Source: Ferruginibacter sp.
GTDB lineage: Bacteria > Bacteroidota > Bacteroidia > Chitinophagales > Chitinophagaceae
DNA length: 64,000 bases
Assembly (NCBI GenBank): GCA_025963635.1
Contig: JAOQAK010000072.1
Span: 62,001-126,000, forward strand
Reading direction: 5' to 3'
Part shown: piece by piece, positions 1 through 8,414 of the stretch
Position numbering within the stretch: the first letter of the stretch is position 1
Layout of the letters: every line of letters begins with the position of its first letter
Position numbers and translations under genes: made by a program
The notes under the pieces: generated by a model
Databases searched by the model: none
What the model was told of the DNA's origin: nothing
The model's input: only the letters and a program-made list of their open reading frames with translations

Positions 1-387
1 GAAGAATGGCGCAGTTCAAACAATGGCCCTAATAAAATATTAATAGCAGGGGAAAGCGCCCTCATCAACAATGTTGAGCGGCAGCTGCTGAATTTGCACC
101 GGGAGAAACTAAATATATATCAATCCCAGGCGGGCTACCTGGAAGTGATGAACCTGCAGGCATCCAAGGCGAATGCCATTGCTTTTCTACTAAATCAATA
201 CGGTCTTCATAAAGGCGAGATCATTGCGATAGGGGATAACTACAATGATAAGGGAATGATCGAGTTTGCGGGCATCGGGGTGGCGATGGGCAATGCACCG
301 GATGAGATCAAGAGGGTGGCAGATCACGTGACAGATACCAACAACAACGATGGAGTGGCGAAGGCCCTCAGGTATTTTTTTAAATAA
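1..387 (+). CDS. Cof-type HAD-superfamily phosphatase, C-terminal part (5' end outside window)
   Basis: The frame is open from base 1, so the gene begins upstream; about 128 residues are visible. They contain the C-terminal core of a HAD-IIB (Cof-type) hydrolase: a conserved Lys in 'ASKANAIAFLL', then motif IV 'GDNYNDKGMIEFAG', whose Asp residues bind Mg2+, then 'GVAMGNAPDEIKRVADHVT', which is typical of the family's end. These cytoplasmic enzymes remove phosphate from sugar phosphates or similar metabolites; the substrate cannot be told from this part. A TTG codon at 94 lies inside the open frame and is not the true start. The family is clear, the specificity unknown. Confidence 0.9.
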   Translation, partial: EEWRSSNNGPNKILIAGESALINNVERQLLNLHREKLNIYQSQAGYLEVMNLQASKANAIAFLLNQYGLHKGEIIAIGDNYNDKGMIEFAGIGVAMGNAPDEIKRVADHVTDTNNNDGVAKALRYFFK

Positions 388-507
388 ATCCGGGCTTGCC
401 GGCACCACCTCAGGAAATGCTTGTCGGGCATGTAATCGAAAGTGCTTATGCATGCACTTTTGAAATTAACATTCATTTTCATTATTTAACTTCAGCACCA
501 GGGATCA

Positions 508-1002
508 CTATTCGTTTAAAGAGGCAATTATAGCATCAATGATCTTACCGGGAGGCATGATAATGTCTACCAATATTGCATTTGCGGGAATCTCAAGTGT
601 ATCAAACTGCGATTGCAATAAAGTTGCCGGCATATAGTGGTCTTTTCTTTCGTTTAATCTTTCCAGGATGGTATTGTAATCCCCTTGCAGGAAAACCCAT
701 TTGCATTGCGCTTCAATGTTCCGGCTCAGCCGGCCCCTGTACACCTGCCGAAGGGCGGAACAAACCAGTATAATGGTCTGGGATGCTATCTCCCGGCTCA
801 CAAAATCGTGTATGTTTTCGAGCCAGGGCCACCGCTCTTCATCTGTTAAAGCTATTCCTGCGTTCATTTTGGCAATATTTTCCTTGATATGAAAATCATC
901 TGCATCATAGAAGGGGTAGCCTGTTCTTTCACTTAGCTGTTTTCCAATGGTAGTTTTTCCACTACCGGACACGCCCATTATGTAGATCACCTTGTTTTGC
1001 AT
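508..1002 (-). CDS. gntK: Gluconokinase
   Basis: The 164-residue protein has the usual length of GntK/IdnK-type gluconokinases, which phosphorylate D-gluconate to 6-phosphogluconate with ATP in the cytoplasm. The Walker A loop is 'GVSGSGKTT' near the N-terminus, followed by 'FYDADDFHIKENIAKMNAG' and 'LTDEERWPWL', which are strongly characteristic of gluconokinase. It stands alone, transcribed toward the window start, with no gluconate permease next to it. A link to the sugar-acid catabolism downstream is possible but is not shown by an operon. Confidence 0.92.
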   Translation of the reverse strand: MQNKVIYIMGVSGSGKTTIGKQLSERTGYPFYDADDFHIKENIAKMNAGIALTDEERWPWLENIHDFVSREIASQTIILVCSALRQVYRGRLSRNIEAQCKWVFLQGDYNTILERLNERKDHYMPATLLQSQFDTLEIPANAILVDIIMPPGKIIDAIIASLNE

Positions 1003-1340
1003 ATTAATACCTGGGTTTGCATTTTTTTTAAAATTTCCGAAAAGTTTCCGGGGCGTAAAATGGCGGCAAAATTAGCTATTTCTTTAGCATGTTGAATTTG
1101 TTGAAATGGACGGTGGGGCAAGTCTCTAACAACTGTGCGGTATTTGATGCTAAGCGTTCACAATTATGCAGGCTGCCGGGCGGATGCCAGTGTTATGTCA
1201 AGTGTAAAGTGACGCTTTGCTCCGTGAATTGTCATCGGTAAACCGTTATTATTGGATGATTCTCCACAGACAATTCACGCTTGACATAACACCAGTGAGG
1301 TATGATTCATTGCCCCAGGAAGAATATCAGTTTTACCGGA
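1003..1340. other. Intergenic region carrying a dispersed inverted repeat
   Basis: No gene is seen in these 338 bases. They hold a nested inverted repeat: 1190-1202 (GTGTTATGTCAAG) pairs with 1280-1292, and 1224-1233 (GTGAATTGTC) pairs with 1269-1278. Bases 1194-1255 recur in diverged form at 15659-15720. The upstream end (1003-1080) should contain the gluconokinase promoter on the minus strand; no clear -7 box was found. Confidence 0.7.
1190..1292. repeat. Dispersed repeat, copy 1, with 13-bp perfect terminal inverted repeat
   Basis: The outer arms 1190-1202 and 1280-1292 are perfect reverse complements (13 bp). Inner arms 1224-1233 and 1269-1278 are also perfect (10 bp). The left part, 1194-1255, matches 15659-15720 over 62 positions with about 10 mismatches and no gap. 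The ends of the unit resemble a further diverged copy at 36428-36523 (GTGTTAAG ... TTAACATAACACC). The pattern fits a small nonautonomous or structural intergenic repeat; no transposase is nearby. Confidence 0.7.
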
Positions 1341-2093
1341 TCATCTTTTAAAAAGGATCACGATCGCCCCCAGCAATGTAAGTACAATCACTACTTTCCT
1401 GTAACCGTCATCTTTTATTTTGGATACGATTTTGATGCCCGCTACAAAACCAACGATAAGCGCAGGAAGCAATAACAGGTCGGTTTGCAAGGTAATTGCA
1501 GTAATATTCTTCCAGTAGAACACCTGGAAGGGAAGTTTGAAAAGATTTATAACTAAAAACACCCATGCCGCCGTGCCGATGAAATCATTTTTCGGCATGC
1601 GCATCGCCAGGAAATAAATATTGGAAAATGCACCCGCCAGGTTGCCCAGCATCGTAGTAAAGCCGGCAATTAAACCCATGTTGGCTACAAACAATTTATT
1701 GCCCGGGACCGCTTCTGTTTTCCTGAATTCCAACGCGATCATTATAATTACAGTCAGAATGATGATTAATGCCATTAGTTTTCGGAAGATGGCTTCATCA
1801 AGGTCTTTACCAACAAATACACCGATTAATATGCCCACCATCATCCAGGGGATCAACTTCCAGAAATGTGACCATTGTGCATGGCGGTTATAATAAATTA
1901 CCGCCATAATATCTGCAAAACACAACAACGGTAATACAACGCCGGTGGAAGCCTTTCCTCCAAAAACGATTGCCATAATCGTCACATTCATCATATCTAT
2001 TCCCTTTAATCCTGCTTTTGAAAGTCCGATGATGAAAGCAGCCAGTAAAATAAGTGTCCAGTCAGGGATAGAATAAGCAGATAAAAAATTCAT
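1341..2093 (-). CDS. TauE/SafE-family sulfite/anion exporter
   Basis: This 250-residue, very hydrophobic protein has about eight membrane segments in the arrangement of the TauE/SafE (TSUP) family, with the N-terminal 'AAFIIGLSKAGLKGIDM' and the mid-protein 'GLIAGFTTMLGNLAGAFSNIYFL', both family hallmarks. TSUP proteins move sulfite, sulfonates or organosulfur anions across the inner membrane. The gene is single and not adjacent to sulfur genes. A sulfatase and a ComA-like (sulfite-using) protein occur elsewhere in the window, but that connection is only a thought. Confidence 0.85.
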   Translation of the reverse strand: MNFLSAYSIPDWTLILLAAFIIGLSKAGLKGIDMMNVTIMAIVFGGKASTGVVLPLLCFADIMAVIYYNRHAQWSHFWKLIPWMMVGILIGVFVGKDLDEAIFRKLMALIIILTVIIMIALEFRKTEAVPGNKLFVANMGLIAGFTTMLGNLAGAFSNIYFLAMRMPKNDFIGTAAWVFLVINLFKLPFQVFYWKNITAITLQTDLLLLPALIVGFVAGIKIVSKIKDDGYRKVVIVLTLLGAIVILFKR

Positions 2094-2591
2094 GATTGTT
2101 GAGGATTCGGCTCAAGCGCCGCTATATAGATAATGTATAATGCAGTTAAAATTACCGTCGCTTTGAGAAGCATCGGAGTAAAATGTATATTGAAGAAAGA
2201 GTAGGAAGAAGTTCACCATCAATTCATTTGAGTTAAACGGATGTTTTGGTTGGAGATCGCATTTTTTAATTTCAAAGAGAAGAAAGAACATTTTTTAAAA
2301 TTTATTCAACTTCTTTGCTATCCCTCGTATATTTTATACCGGCACTTACCTTCCTTTGCTCCGCTTATTTCTCCAAAAAACAACAATACCGGCAAGTAGT
2401 ATAACACTTACAGATAATCCAATGATATAATATTGCACATCTGGCATAAAGGATGGTTTAATTGATGAATGGAACAGTAAAGTAAGCAGCAAGTTAGTTT
2501 AGTTTTTGGATAATGTTTTGAGGCCGGGTAATTCATATTGCGGCGATTCAGCCTGCAGATCAATTTAGTGCGAACACGCAACCAATATTTG
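2094..2591. other. Intergenic region with one tiny gene
   Basis: Apart from the 33-codon minus-strand gene at 2346-2447, nothing is recognised in these 498 bases. The stretch is AT-rich and probably holds the minus-strand promoter of the TauE/SafE gene close to 2094-2250. Confidence 0.5.
2346..2447 (-). CDS. Small single-pass membrane peptide (33 aa)
   Basis: A minus-strand ATG at 2447 opens 33 codons ending in TAA at 2346. The peptide starts MPDVQYYIIG, continues as an uninterrupted hydrophobic helix of about 20 residues, and ends with a very basic tail (WRNKRSKGR). This is the classic layout of a small inner-membrane peptide with the tail in the cytoplasm (positive-inside rule). No family was recognised. 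Shape and composition argue for a real gene, but the length is small enough for chance. Confidence 0.45.
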   Translation of the reverse strand: MPDVQYYIIGLSVSVILLAGIVVFWRNKRSKGR

Positions 2592-3629
2592 TTATTGAGG
2601 ATTCAGCATTACAGATAGTATAAAGAGCACCCTTCCTTCTTCGATAGAATCGTCGGCGTTTACTACCCTGGCGGTATTGAATTTATCATCACGGCAGTTC
2701 AGGCAGCCTAGTACAATTTCTTCCTTTTTAAAGTCCAGTTTGCCATCGCCGGTTGGGATCACCAGGCCAGTATTGGCGGAGTTTCCACCATAGAACCTGA
2801 AATCATTGCCATTGCGCAATCTTAATTCCTCTAAAGACATGCCGGGCCGGATACCACTTTTTAGCGACCAATTGTTTTCTTCAACATACTTCCCTAATTG
2901 CGACGAACTTTTCAAGTTTAACTGTCCACCGAAAAGGAGACCCGATATGCCACAGAGATTCACATCATCCGCCCAGATAAACACTACCTGCCGGTTGGTA
3001 TTTGCAAACAAAACAGAGCATTTTACGGTATGATCTTTTCCTACAACGTAAGCATCCGTTTTCACATTTTCTTCACCGAAATAATATACGAGGTATTCGT
3101 GGGAAGTGAAGGAGAGCAGATCGTTGGCGTAATAAATATCTTTTTTTCGTGGAAACATCCTTTTATGAAACTGCAAAGTGTACCTGTTGATGGTATCCGT
3201 TGCGGTGATATTGGTACTTACCGAGAGGTCTTTATTTTGAAATAGCAGTCCGGATAAATTATCTCCCTTGTCTTGCTTTTTGCAATAAAATCCTGCAGCT
3301 TTTAAAGCCGCTATCATTTCTTTGAATTCATGGGAGGAAGCCGTTTCGTAAGTGAGGTAGCAGTTTTCTTTAGTATCCGTTCTGGATACGCAACGGCTAA
3401 TGGAATCTACTACCTTAAGGTGCTTTGTGCCCGTGTAATCGTACACCCTTAGCAAGGTGTCGTTTTGAAGCTCTTTAAGTTTTAATGAAAATCCTTTGGC
3501 AGATAATTGATTTTCGCATTTGGAAGGGGATAAGGAGATAACTGAAAACAAGTTGTCAACTGATAAGCCCTGCCCGTAACACGCTGGCGCCAATATGAAC
3601 AATGTAACAATTGATAGAAAAGTTCTCAT
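2592..3629 (-). CDS. Secreted protein of unknown function
   Basis: The 345-residue protein begins with a clear signal peptide (residues 1-19, cleavage after 'ACYG'), so it is probably periplasmic or surface-located. The rest is a soluble sequence with scattered Cys residues, no transmembrane segment and no motif I recognise. It is monocistronic, with its own upstream region of about 290 bases shared with the divergent gene at 3923. It is a species- or family-restricted hypothetical protein; no role is proposed. Confidence 0.7.
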   Translation of the reverse strand: MRTFLSIVTLFILAPACYGQGLSVDNLFSVISLSPSKCENQLSAKGFSLKLKELQNDTLLRVYDYTGTKHLKVVDSISRCVSRTDTKENCYLTYETASSHEFKEMIAALKAAGFYCKKQDKGDNLSGLLFQNKDLSVSTNITATDTINRYTLQFHKRMFPRKKDIYYANDLLSFTSHEYLVYYFGEENVKTDAYVVGKDHTVKCSVLFANTNRQVVFIWADDVNLCGISGLLFGGQLNLKSSSQLGKYVEENNWSLKSGIRPGMSLEELRLRNGNDFRFYGGNSANTGLVIPTGDGKLDFKKEEIVLGCLNCRDDKFNTARVVNADDSIEEGRVLFILSVMLNPQ

Positions 3630-3922
3630 CCGTCCTCTTTTTGGTAAACAGTTGAAATACTACTTTTTTTGCGGAAGGAGGGTTTGGATATTTACAGAAG
3701 TCTGTTTTGCAGAGGCTGTAAAAAGCGATTTTTTGTGGGGATATTAGAATAGCAAGTTCGTAATCTTAATTAACCAGCACAGTTCCGGTGTAATTGGCAG
3801 ACATCAAATTTACAAAACTATTTGCTTTAACGTATATTTATAAATAAACGAATAGTATACTGCCAAATAGCGTTTCCATGGCCTGATTACAGTTTACAAA
3901 AACTAACCGAATTTATAAGATT

Positions 3923-4357
3923 ATGAAGCAGCAATATAAAAATCATCAGAAGTACTATTATCCCCATCATTTTATATTTTACCCGGTAATTCTCGTGTTA
4001 ATCATAGTAAGCGTGCGAAAGGCAGTGAATGATCAAGGGCAATCTTTATTGTGGATGATGGTTGCCGCCGTTTTGGTATTGATCGGGTGGTTATCATTTA
4101 TGATGCGCCAACATTACTCACTTACCAATCAAAACAGGATGATCAGGCTGGAAATGCGCCTGAGGTATTACCAGCTCACGCAGAAAAGGCTGGAAGATAT
4201 TGAACCATTACTCTCCTTTGGCCAATTGGCTGCATTGCGTTTTGCACCAGATGAGGAATTGGCTGCATTAATTCAGCTAACGCTCGCCAAAAACTTATCT
4301 GCAGATGAAATAAAAAGATCGGTGAAAAACTGGCTGCCGGACACCATGAGGGTGTAG
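3923..4357 (+). CDS. DUF6526-like small membrane protein
   Basis: The 144-residue protein starts 'MKQQYKNHQKYYYPHHF', has two membrane helices (about residues 17-34 and 43-62), and then a charged cytoplasmic tail with 'RMIRLEMRLRYYQLT' and a C-terminal 'LSADEIKRSVKNWLPD'. This layout matches the Bacteroidota family DUF6526, whose function is unknown. It is probably monocistronic and divergent from the secreted protein at 2592-3629. The family call rests on memory of the pattern. Confidence 0.75.
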   Translation: MKQQYKNHQKYYYPHHFIFYPVILVLIIVSVRKAVNDQGQSLLWMMVAAVLVLIGWLSFMMRQHYSLTNQNRMIRLEMRLRYYQLTQKRLEDIEPLLSFGQLAALRFAPDEELAALIQLTLAKNLSADEIKRSVKNWLPDTMRV

Positions 4358-4418
4358 GGTAAACCAGGGCATGTGGCACGGAGAAAGTTTGTGAGCGGAT
4401 GAGTTTAATGGCTTGCCG

Positions 4419-4564
4419 TTATAATCTTGAATGTCCATTGAAATAATGCCCAGTCAGTAAAGCTGCTATTGTCATTGCCGCAATACCTATCCATAGATAT
4501 TTATTTTCGTCTTTACATCCCGGTCTTTCTTATATTCCGCGAGAAGGTCAAATTCTTTGTCCAT
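4419..4564 (-). pseudogene. Frameshifted small single-pass membrane protein
   Basis: On the minus strand an ATG at 4564 opens a charged N-terminus (MDKEFDLLAEYKKDRD...) that hits a stop after 26 codons. The overlapping frame offset by one base continues as 'DENKYLWIGIAAMTIAALLT' and 'GHYFNGHSRL', a good membrane helix, ending in TAA at 4419. Joined by a one-base shift near 4510-4520 they give a plausible protein of about 48 residues with soluble N-terminus and one helix. Either the gene is broken or the base call is wrong. The A-rich stretch at the junction (GACGAAAATAAAT on the minus strand) is a natural slip site. Confidence 0.45.
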
Positions 4565-4655
4565 GTCTTTTTATTTTTAAGTTACTAGTTTTGTTATGGC
4601 CGCCTTTTTGAAATCTTGCCCATGTTTGATGTTAGCATTCATTTTTTATGAATGA

Positions 4656-4985
4656 TTAGCAAAAGGCTTCAATCGGAGATGCTTTCAAAAGGCATCGGGA
4701 AAATAAAATACTCCAGGAAGTTTTGATGCGCTTTAATGTATAGTAATTATAAGATTTCCTGCTCCGTTGTAAAATCTTCACGAACTCCGGATCAAGGTCG
4801 TTTAACAACGCTTCCAGCTTATCCAACTCCTTGTGTATCGCTGCCTTCCGCTCTTCCCGCCCATGCGGTAATGCCTGGTCCAGTGCCGTTATTTTCTTTT
4901 CAAAAACGGCTGCTGCATCTTTATAAAAATCAATCAAAATCGGATCACTGGAAAATGTTTTTATATGCGTAATTTTTACGGCCAA
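4656..4985 (-). CDS. Hypothetical protein (109 aa)
   Basis: This small protein is charged and helical: 'FYKDAAAVFEKKITALDQAL' is followed by 'REERKAAIHKELDKLEALLN', suggesting a short coiled coil. The last 20 residues differ in character (SWSILFSRCLLKASPIEAFC) and could reflect a 3' alteration. No signal peptide or known domain was recognised. It probably forms a minus-strand group with the broken small gene at 4419-4564. Confidence 0.5.
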   Translation of the reverse strand: MAVKITHIKTFSSDPILIDFYKDAAAVFEKKITALDQALPHGREERKAAIHKELDKLEALLNDLDPEFVKILQRSRKSYNYYTLKRIKTSWSILFSRCLLKASPIEAFC

Positions 4986-5044
4986 TATTAAAAAGTTCTT
5001 CGAGGTGTAGACGCTGAAAGACTTTAAGTATTTTGTATTAAAGG

Positions 5045-5109
5045 TGAATGATAATATTATAAATGTAAATAAAAGTGGAATAAAGCCATTTGGGGGAGAC
5101 TTAGTTTTG
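5045..5109 (+). promoter_or_regulatory. Regulon promoter, diverged operator copy plus -7 box
   Basis: Bases 5045-5081 align without gaps to the 37-bp element at 8566-8602 with 28 of 37 identities; the core AATGTAAAtAAAAGT (5062-5076) differs at one base. A perfect Bacteroidota -7 box, TAGTTTTG, follows at 5102-5109, exactly as far from the operator (20 bases between) as in the other two copies. No -33 TTTG is found at the usual distance, which fits an activator-dependent promoter. It would drive the three-gene operon 5233-8414. Confidence 0.65.
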
Positions 5110-5232
5110 TTTGGTCAGGATATAAAATCTAATACACCAGGTTGTCAAACTAATCATTTTGTAAATTCAGCTTGTTGCAGGGTTGCCTGGGGTACTGCCT
5201 GTTTGGTTTAAAGAAAAAATATAGATACACCT

Positions 5233-6207
5233 ATGGCTTTTAAAGATGCGTCATCCCCGGTATTGTTAATTGGGAGCGGGAAATTGACTTACAGCATTTG
5301 TGTTTGTTTATTACAGGCACAGCACACCGTTACCCTTGTAACCTCAGACAAAAACCAGGCGGTAAATTACATAAGTGCTCATTTCCATGATTTATCTAAA
5401 CTGATCTTCAAAGGATTGCAATCGGCGCCGGAGGAAATGACCGGTGTTAATAAACCTGGTTACAGTATTGCAATCGCCATTACCGCTGAAGATCTTGCGG
5501 AAAAAAGAGCAGCGATTCAGCTGATGGAAAAGAACCTCATTGCTGATTCGATTATCGCTATCAATACTGAAAGCATTCCGCTTTGCACTTTACAGGAAGC
5601 CTGCCTTTATCCTAAGCGGCTAATTGGTGTTAATTGGGTAGAGCCGGCCCATGTTACTTATTTTCTCGAAATAATCATAAATGGCAATACAGACAAGACA
5701 CTGGTGGATATTTTATTCAACAATGCAAGAGCAAACTGGAATAAGGATCCATATCTCGTTTCCCATTCGGTCAGTATTCGTGCAAAAATGTTTTGCGCTA
5801 TGGCCCGTGAAGCATTTTTTCTAGTAAAAAATGGGTACGCTTCCATCGAAGATATCGACAGGGCCTGCAGAAATGATGCGGGCTATTACCTGCCTTTCTC
5901 AGGCAATTTCCGGTATATGGATTTGATGGGAACTTATGCTTATGGATTGGTTATGGAAGATCTTAATCGCGAATTATCAAAAGATAGCGACATTCCGGAT
6001 TTTTTAAAAAACATCATTGGATCAGGTGGATTGGGTATGGAAAATAACCAGGGATTTTATAAATATGAAAACGGGGACGCTAAACGATGGAATCATTTAT
6101 TTATCCAATTTAGTTACCAAATACATCATATTATTGAAAAGTATCCATTCAACTATACCAAAAAAGCAGCTACTGCAGTAAAACAAAAAATACTTATAAA
6201 ATCCTGA
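5233..6207 (+). CDS. 3-hydroxyacyl-CoA-dehydrogenase-like protein with altered active site
   Basis: The 324-residue protein has the two-domain 3HCDH layout: N-terminal Rossmann fold (residues 8-150) and C-terminal helical domain (about 175-270). The dinucleotide loop is degenerate (GSGKLT at 14-19 instead of GxGxxG). The position of the catalytic His is Asn134 (in 'GVNWVEP'), while the paired Glu146 is kept. The paralogue at 29568-30548 has His134 and Glu146 at identical numbers. The family oxidises 3-hydroxyacyl-CoAs or, in L-gulonate-dehydrogenase/lambda-crystallin relatives, sugar acids. This copy may be non-catalytic or changed in function. It is first in an operon with an M19 dipeptidase and a PLP enzyme (3- and 2-base gaps), behind the 5045-5109 promoter. 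Confidence 0.8.
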   Translation: MAFKDASSPVLLIGSGKLTYSICVCLLQAQHTVTLVTSDKNQAVNYISAHFHDLSKLIFKGLQSAPEEMTGVNKPGYSIAIAITAEDLAEKRAAIQLMEKNLIADSIIAINTESIPLCTLQEACLYPKRLIGVNWVEPAHVTYFLEIIINGNTDKTLVDILFNNARANWNKDPYLVSHSVSIRAKMFCAMAREAFFLVKNGYASIEDIDRACRNDAGYYLPFSGNFRYMDLMGTYAYGLVMEDLNRELSKDSDIPDFLKNIIGSGGLGMENNQGFYKYENGDAKRWNHLFIQFSYQIHHIIEKYPFNYTKKAATAVKQKILIKS

Positions 6208-6210
6208 TAT

Positions 6211-7293
6211 ATGAGTGCTACACTTATTTTTGACGGTCATCTTGATCTTGCGATGAATGCTATGGAGTGGAACAGGGATCTTACCCGTCCACTGGCTGAA
6301 ATACGCCAAAGGGAGATGCATATGAAGGATAAACCCGACAGAGGTAATGGTACAGTGTGTTTTCGTGAGTTAAGAAAAGGTAAGGTTGGCTTTGTAGTAG
6401 CCACCCAGCTGTCGCGCTATAGTTGCAACGGAAGTTCATTTCCTGGCTGGAATTCACCGCAGCAGGCCTGGGCGATGACGCAGGCCCAGCTTGCATGGTA
6501 TAGAGAGATGGAAGTGCTGGGCGAGATGGTTCAGATAACAAGTGTGGAACAGCTCGATGCTCATTTTGATTTATGGAATAATGAAGAAATTCCCGATCTC
6601 TCCAAACCCATCGGGTATATTTTAAGCCTGGAAGGTGCAGACTCTTTAGTGGACATTTCTTACCTGCACAAGGCATATGAATATGGACTAAGGGCAGTTG
6701 GTCTCTCGCATTTTGGCGATGGCCGGTATGCTCCCGGTACAAAAAGGGAAGGCGGCCTTACATTGCCGGGAAGAGAGTTATTAAAGGAGATGAGCAAGCT
6801 TAACCTTATACTGGATGTTACCCATCTTACGGATGATGGTTTTAACGAAGCAATGGATCTTTACAAGGGGCCGGTTTGGGCAAGTCATCATAATGTTAGA
6901 AAAATTGTACCTACCCAGCGTCAATTGACAGATGAACAAATAAAGCAATTAATTGAACGGGATGCCGTTATTGGCGGAATGTTGGATTGTTGGGCGCTGG
7001 ATGCACGTTTCATAGACACCATTTCTGATCCATGGCAATTGAATATCAGGCTCGAAAACCTGGTAGATCATTGGGACCATATCTGCCAGGTTGCAGGAAA
7101 CAGCCTCCATGTGGCTATTGGAAGCGATTTGGATGGGATATTTGGAACAGAACAAGCTCCCTGGAACATGAATAGTATTGCTGATCTACAAAAATACCAG
7201 GCGATTCTTTCAGCCAGGGGTTATAGGCAGGAGGACATTGAAAATCTTTTCCATAAAAACTGGCTGAGGTTCCTGCGAAAAGCCTGGAGTTAA
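6211..7293 (+). CDS. Membrane dipeptidase family (peptidase M19)
   Basis: The 360-residue protein carries the M19 dizinc ligands: 'DGHLDLA' (His10, Asp12), 'LSLEGADS' (bridging Glu), 'LDVTHLTDDGF' (His), 'WASHHNVR' (His) and the late 'IGSDLDGI' (Asp). The family hydrolyses dipeptides, including those with a C-terminal D-residue. No signal peptide is seen, so the enzyme is likely cytoplasmic. It sits between the 3HCDH-like and D-threonine-aldolase-like genes with almost no spacing, so they are translated together. This suggests release of a D- or beta-hydroxy amino acid for the next enzyme; that step is inference. Confidence 0.88.
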   Translation: MSATLIFDGHLDLAMNAMEWNRDLTRPLAEIRQREMHMKDKPDRGNGTVCFRELRKGKVGFVVATQLSRYSCNGSSFPGWNSPQQAWAMTQAQLAWYREMEVLGEMVQITSVEQLDAHFDLWNNEEIPDLSKPIGYILSLEGADSLVDISYLHKAYEYGLRAVGLSHFGDGRYAPGTKREGGLTLPGRELLKEMSKLNLILDVTHLTDDGFNEAMDLYKGPVWASHHNVRKIVPTQRQLTDEQIKQLIERDAVIGGMLDCWALDARFIDTISDPWQLNIRLENLVDHWDHICQVAGNSLHVAIGSDLDGIFGTEQAPWNMNSIADLQKYQAILSARGYRQEDIENLFHKNWLRFLRKAWS

Positions 7294-7295
7294 CG

Positions 7296-8414
7296 ATGAA
7301 GAAAAAAGATACCTTTTACGATATAGATCATCCAGACGAAATTGATTCTCCCGCATTGATCATCTATCCACTTCGGATGAAAGAGAATATTTTGATGCTC
7401 AAAAGCATGATCGATGACCCGGAACGATTGCGCCCCCATGTAAAAACTCATAAAACACGGGAAGCCACTTTAATGATGATGGAAGCAGGCATTCGGAAAT
7501 TTAAATGTGCTACCATCGCAGAGGCCGAAATGCTTGGATCTGTGTATGCCCCTGACGTATTGTTAGCGTACCAGCCATCTCTTCCCAAAATACAAAGATT
7601 GCTCTCTTTATTAAAGCAATATCCCGTTACCAGGTTCTCCTGTTTGGTTGATAACGCGGCTGTAGCAGCAAACATCTCGGCCGCAGCCATAAAAGAAAAG
7701 CTTGTTATCAGGGTCTATATTGACCTGAATGTTGGAATGAATCGCACAGGTATTGCGCCGGGTAAGGACGCTTATGAATTGTATAGTGTATGTGCATTGC
7801 TCGAAGGCATTCGGCCGGTTGGTTTGCATTTCTATGATGGGCATATCAGGGAAAAGGATATTGAACTGCGCCGGCTGGCCTGTAAAGAGTTGCTGGTCCC
7901 GGTTATGCAATTGAAAAATGATTTGAGCAATGCAGGGTATAATCTTCCGCAGATCATTGCCGGCGGATCTCCCACATTTCCCATATATGCTTTGGAAGAA
8001 AATATTGAATGCAGCCCGGGAACTTTTATTTTTTGGGATATGGGCTACCAGCAAGCGCTTCCTGAACAGCATTTTTTGATTGCTGCACTCGTCATTACAA
8101 GAATTATCTCGCTCCCCGACAAAAGAAAAATATGTCTTGATTTAGGCTATAAATCAATTGCTTCAGAAAATGAATTAAATAATCGTGTCCGCTTTTTAAA
8201 TGCCCCGGAGCTGCAAATAATAAGTCACAGTGAAGAGCATATGGTATTGGAAGCCCCGGAAGGGCATACGTGGAAAGTGGGGGATTTGTTATACGCTCTG
8301 CCAATTCACATTTGTCCTACTTGTGCTTTATATGAAACAGCTTCCATTATAAAAAATGGAAAGATTACCGGAAACTGGAAAATTATCGCCCGGGATAGAA
8401 AAATAAATTGCTAA
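7296..8414 (+). CDS. D-threonine aldolase / D-serine dehydratase-like PLP enzyme (fold III)
   Basis: The 372-residue protein belongs to the alanine-racemase-fold D-TA family. 'RPHVKTHK' (residues 46-53) contains the PLP Lys (Lys50). The C-terminal metal motif is 'LPIHICPTC' (His338, Cys340); a His-x-Cys site is the Zn pattern of eukaryotic-type D-serine dehydratase, while classical D-threonine aldolases use His-x-Asp. The family covers D-threonine aldolase, D-serine dehydratase and D-glucosaminate dehydratase, so the reaction could be retro-aldol cleavage or dehydration of a D-3-hydroxy amino acid. It is last in a three-gene operon, two bases after the dipeptidase stop. Confidence 0.85.
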   Translation: MKKKDTFYDIDHPDEIDSPALIIYPLRMKENILMLKSMIDDPERLRPHVKTHKTREATLMMMEAGIRKFKCATIAEAEMLGSVYAPDVLLAYQPSLPKIQRLLSLLKQYPVTRFSCLVDNAAVAANISAAAIKEKLVIRVYIDLNVGMNRTGIAPGKDAYELYSVCALLEGIRPVGLHFYDGHIREKDIELRRLACKELLVPVMQLKNDLSNAGYNLPQIIAGGSPTFPIYALEENIECSPGTFIFWDMGYQQALPEQHFLIAALVITRIISLPDKRKICLDLGYKSIASENELNNRVRFLNAPELQIISHSEEHMVLEAPEGHTWKVGDLLYALPIHICPTCALYETASIIKNGKITGNWKIIARDRKINC

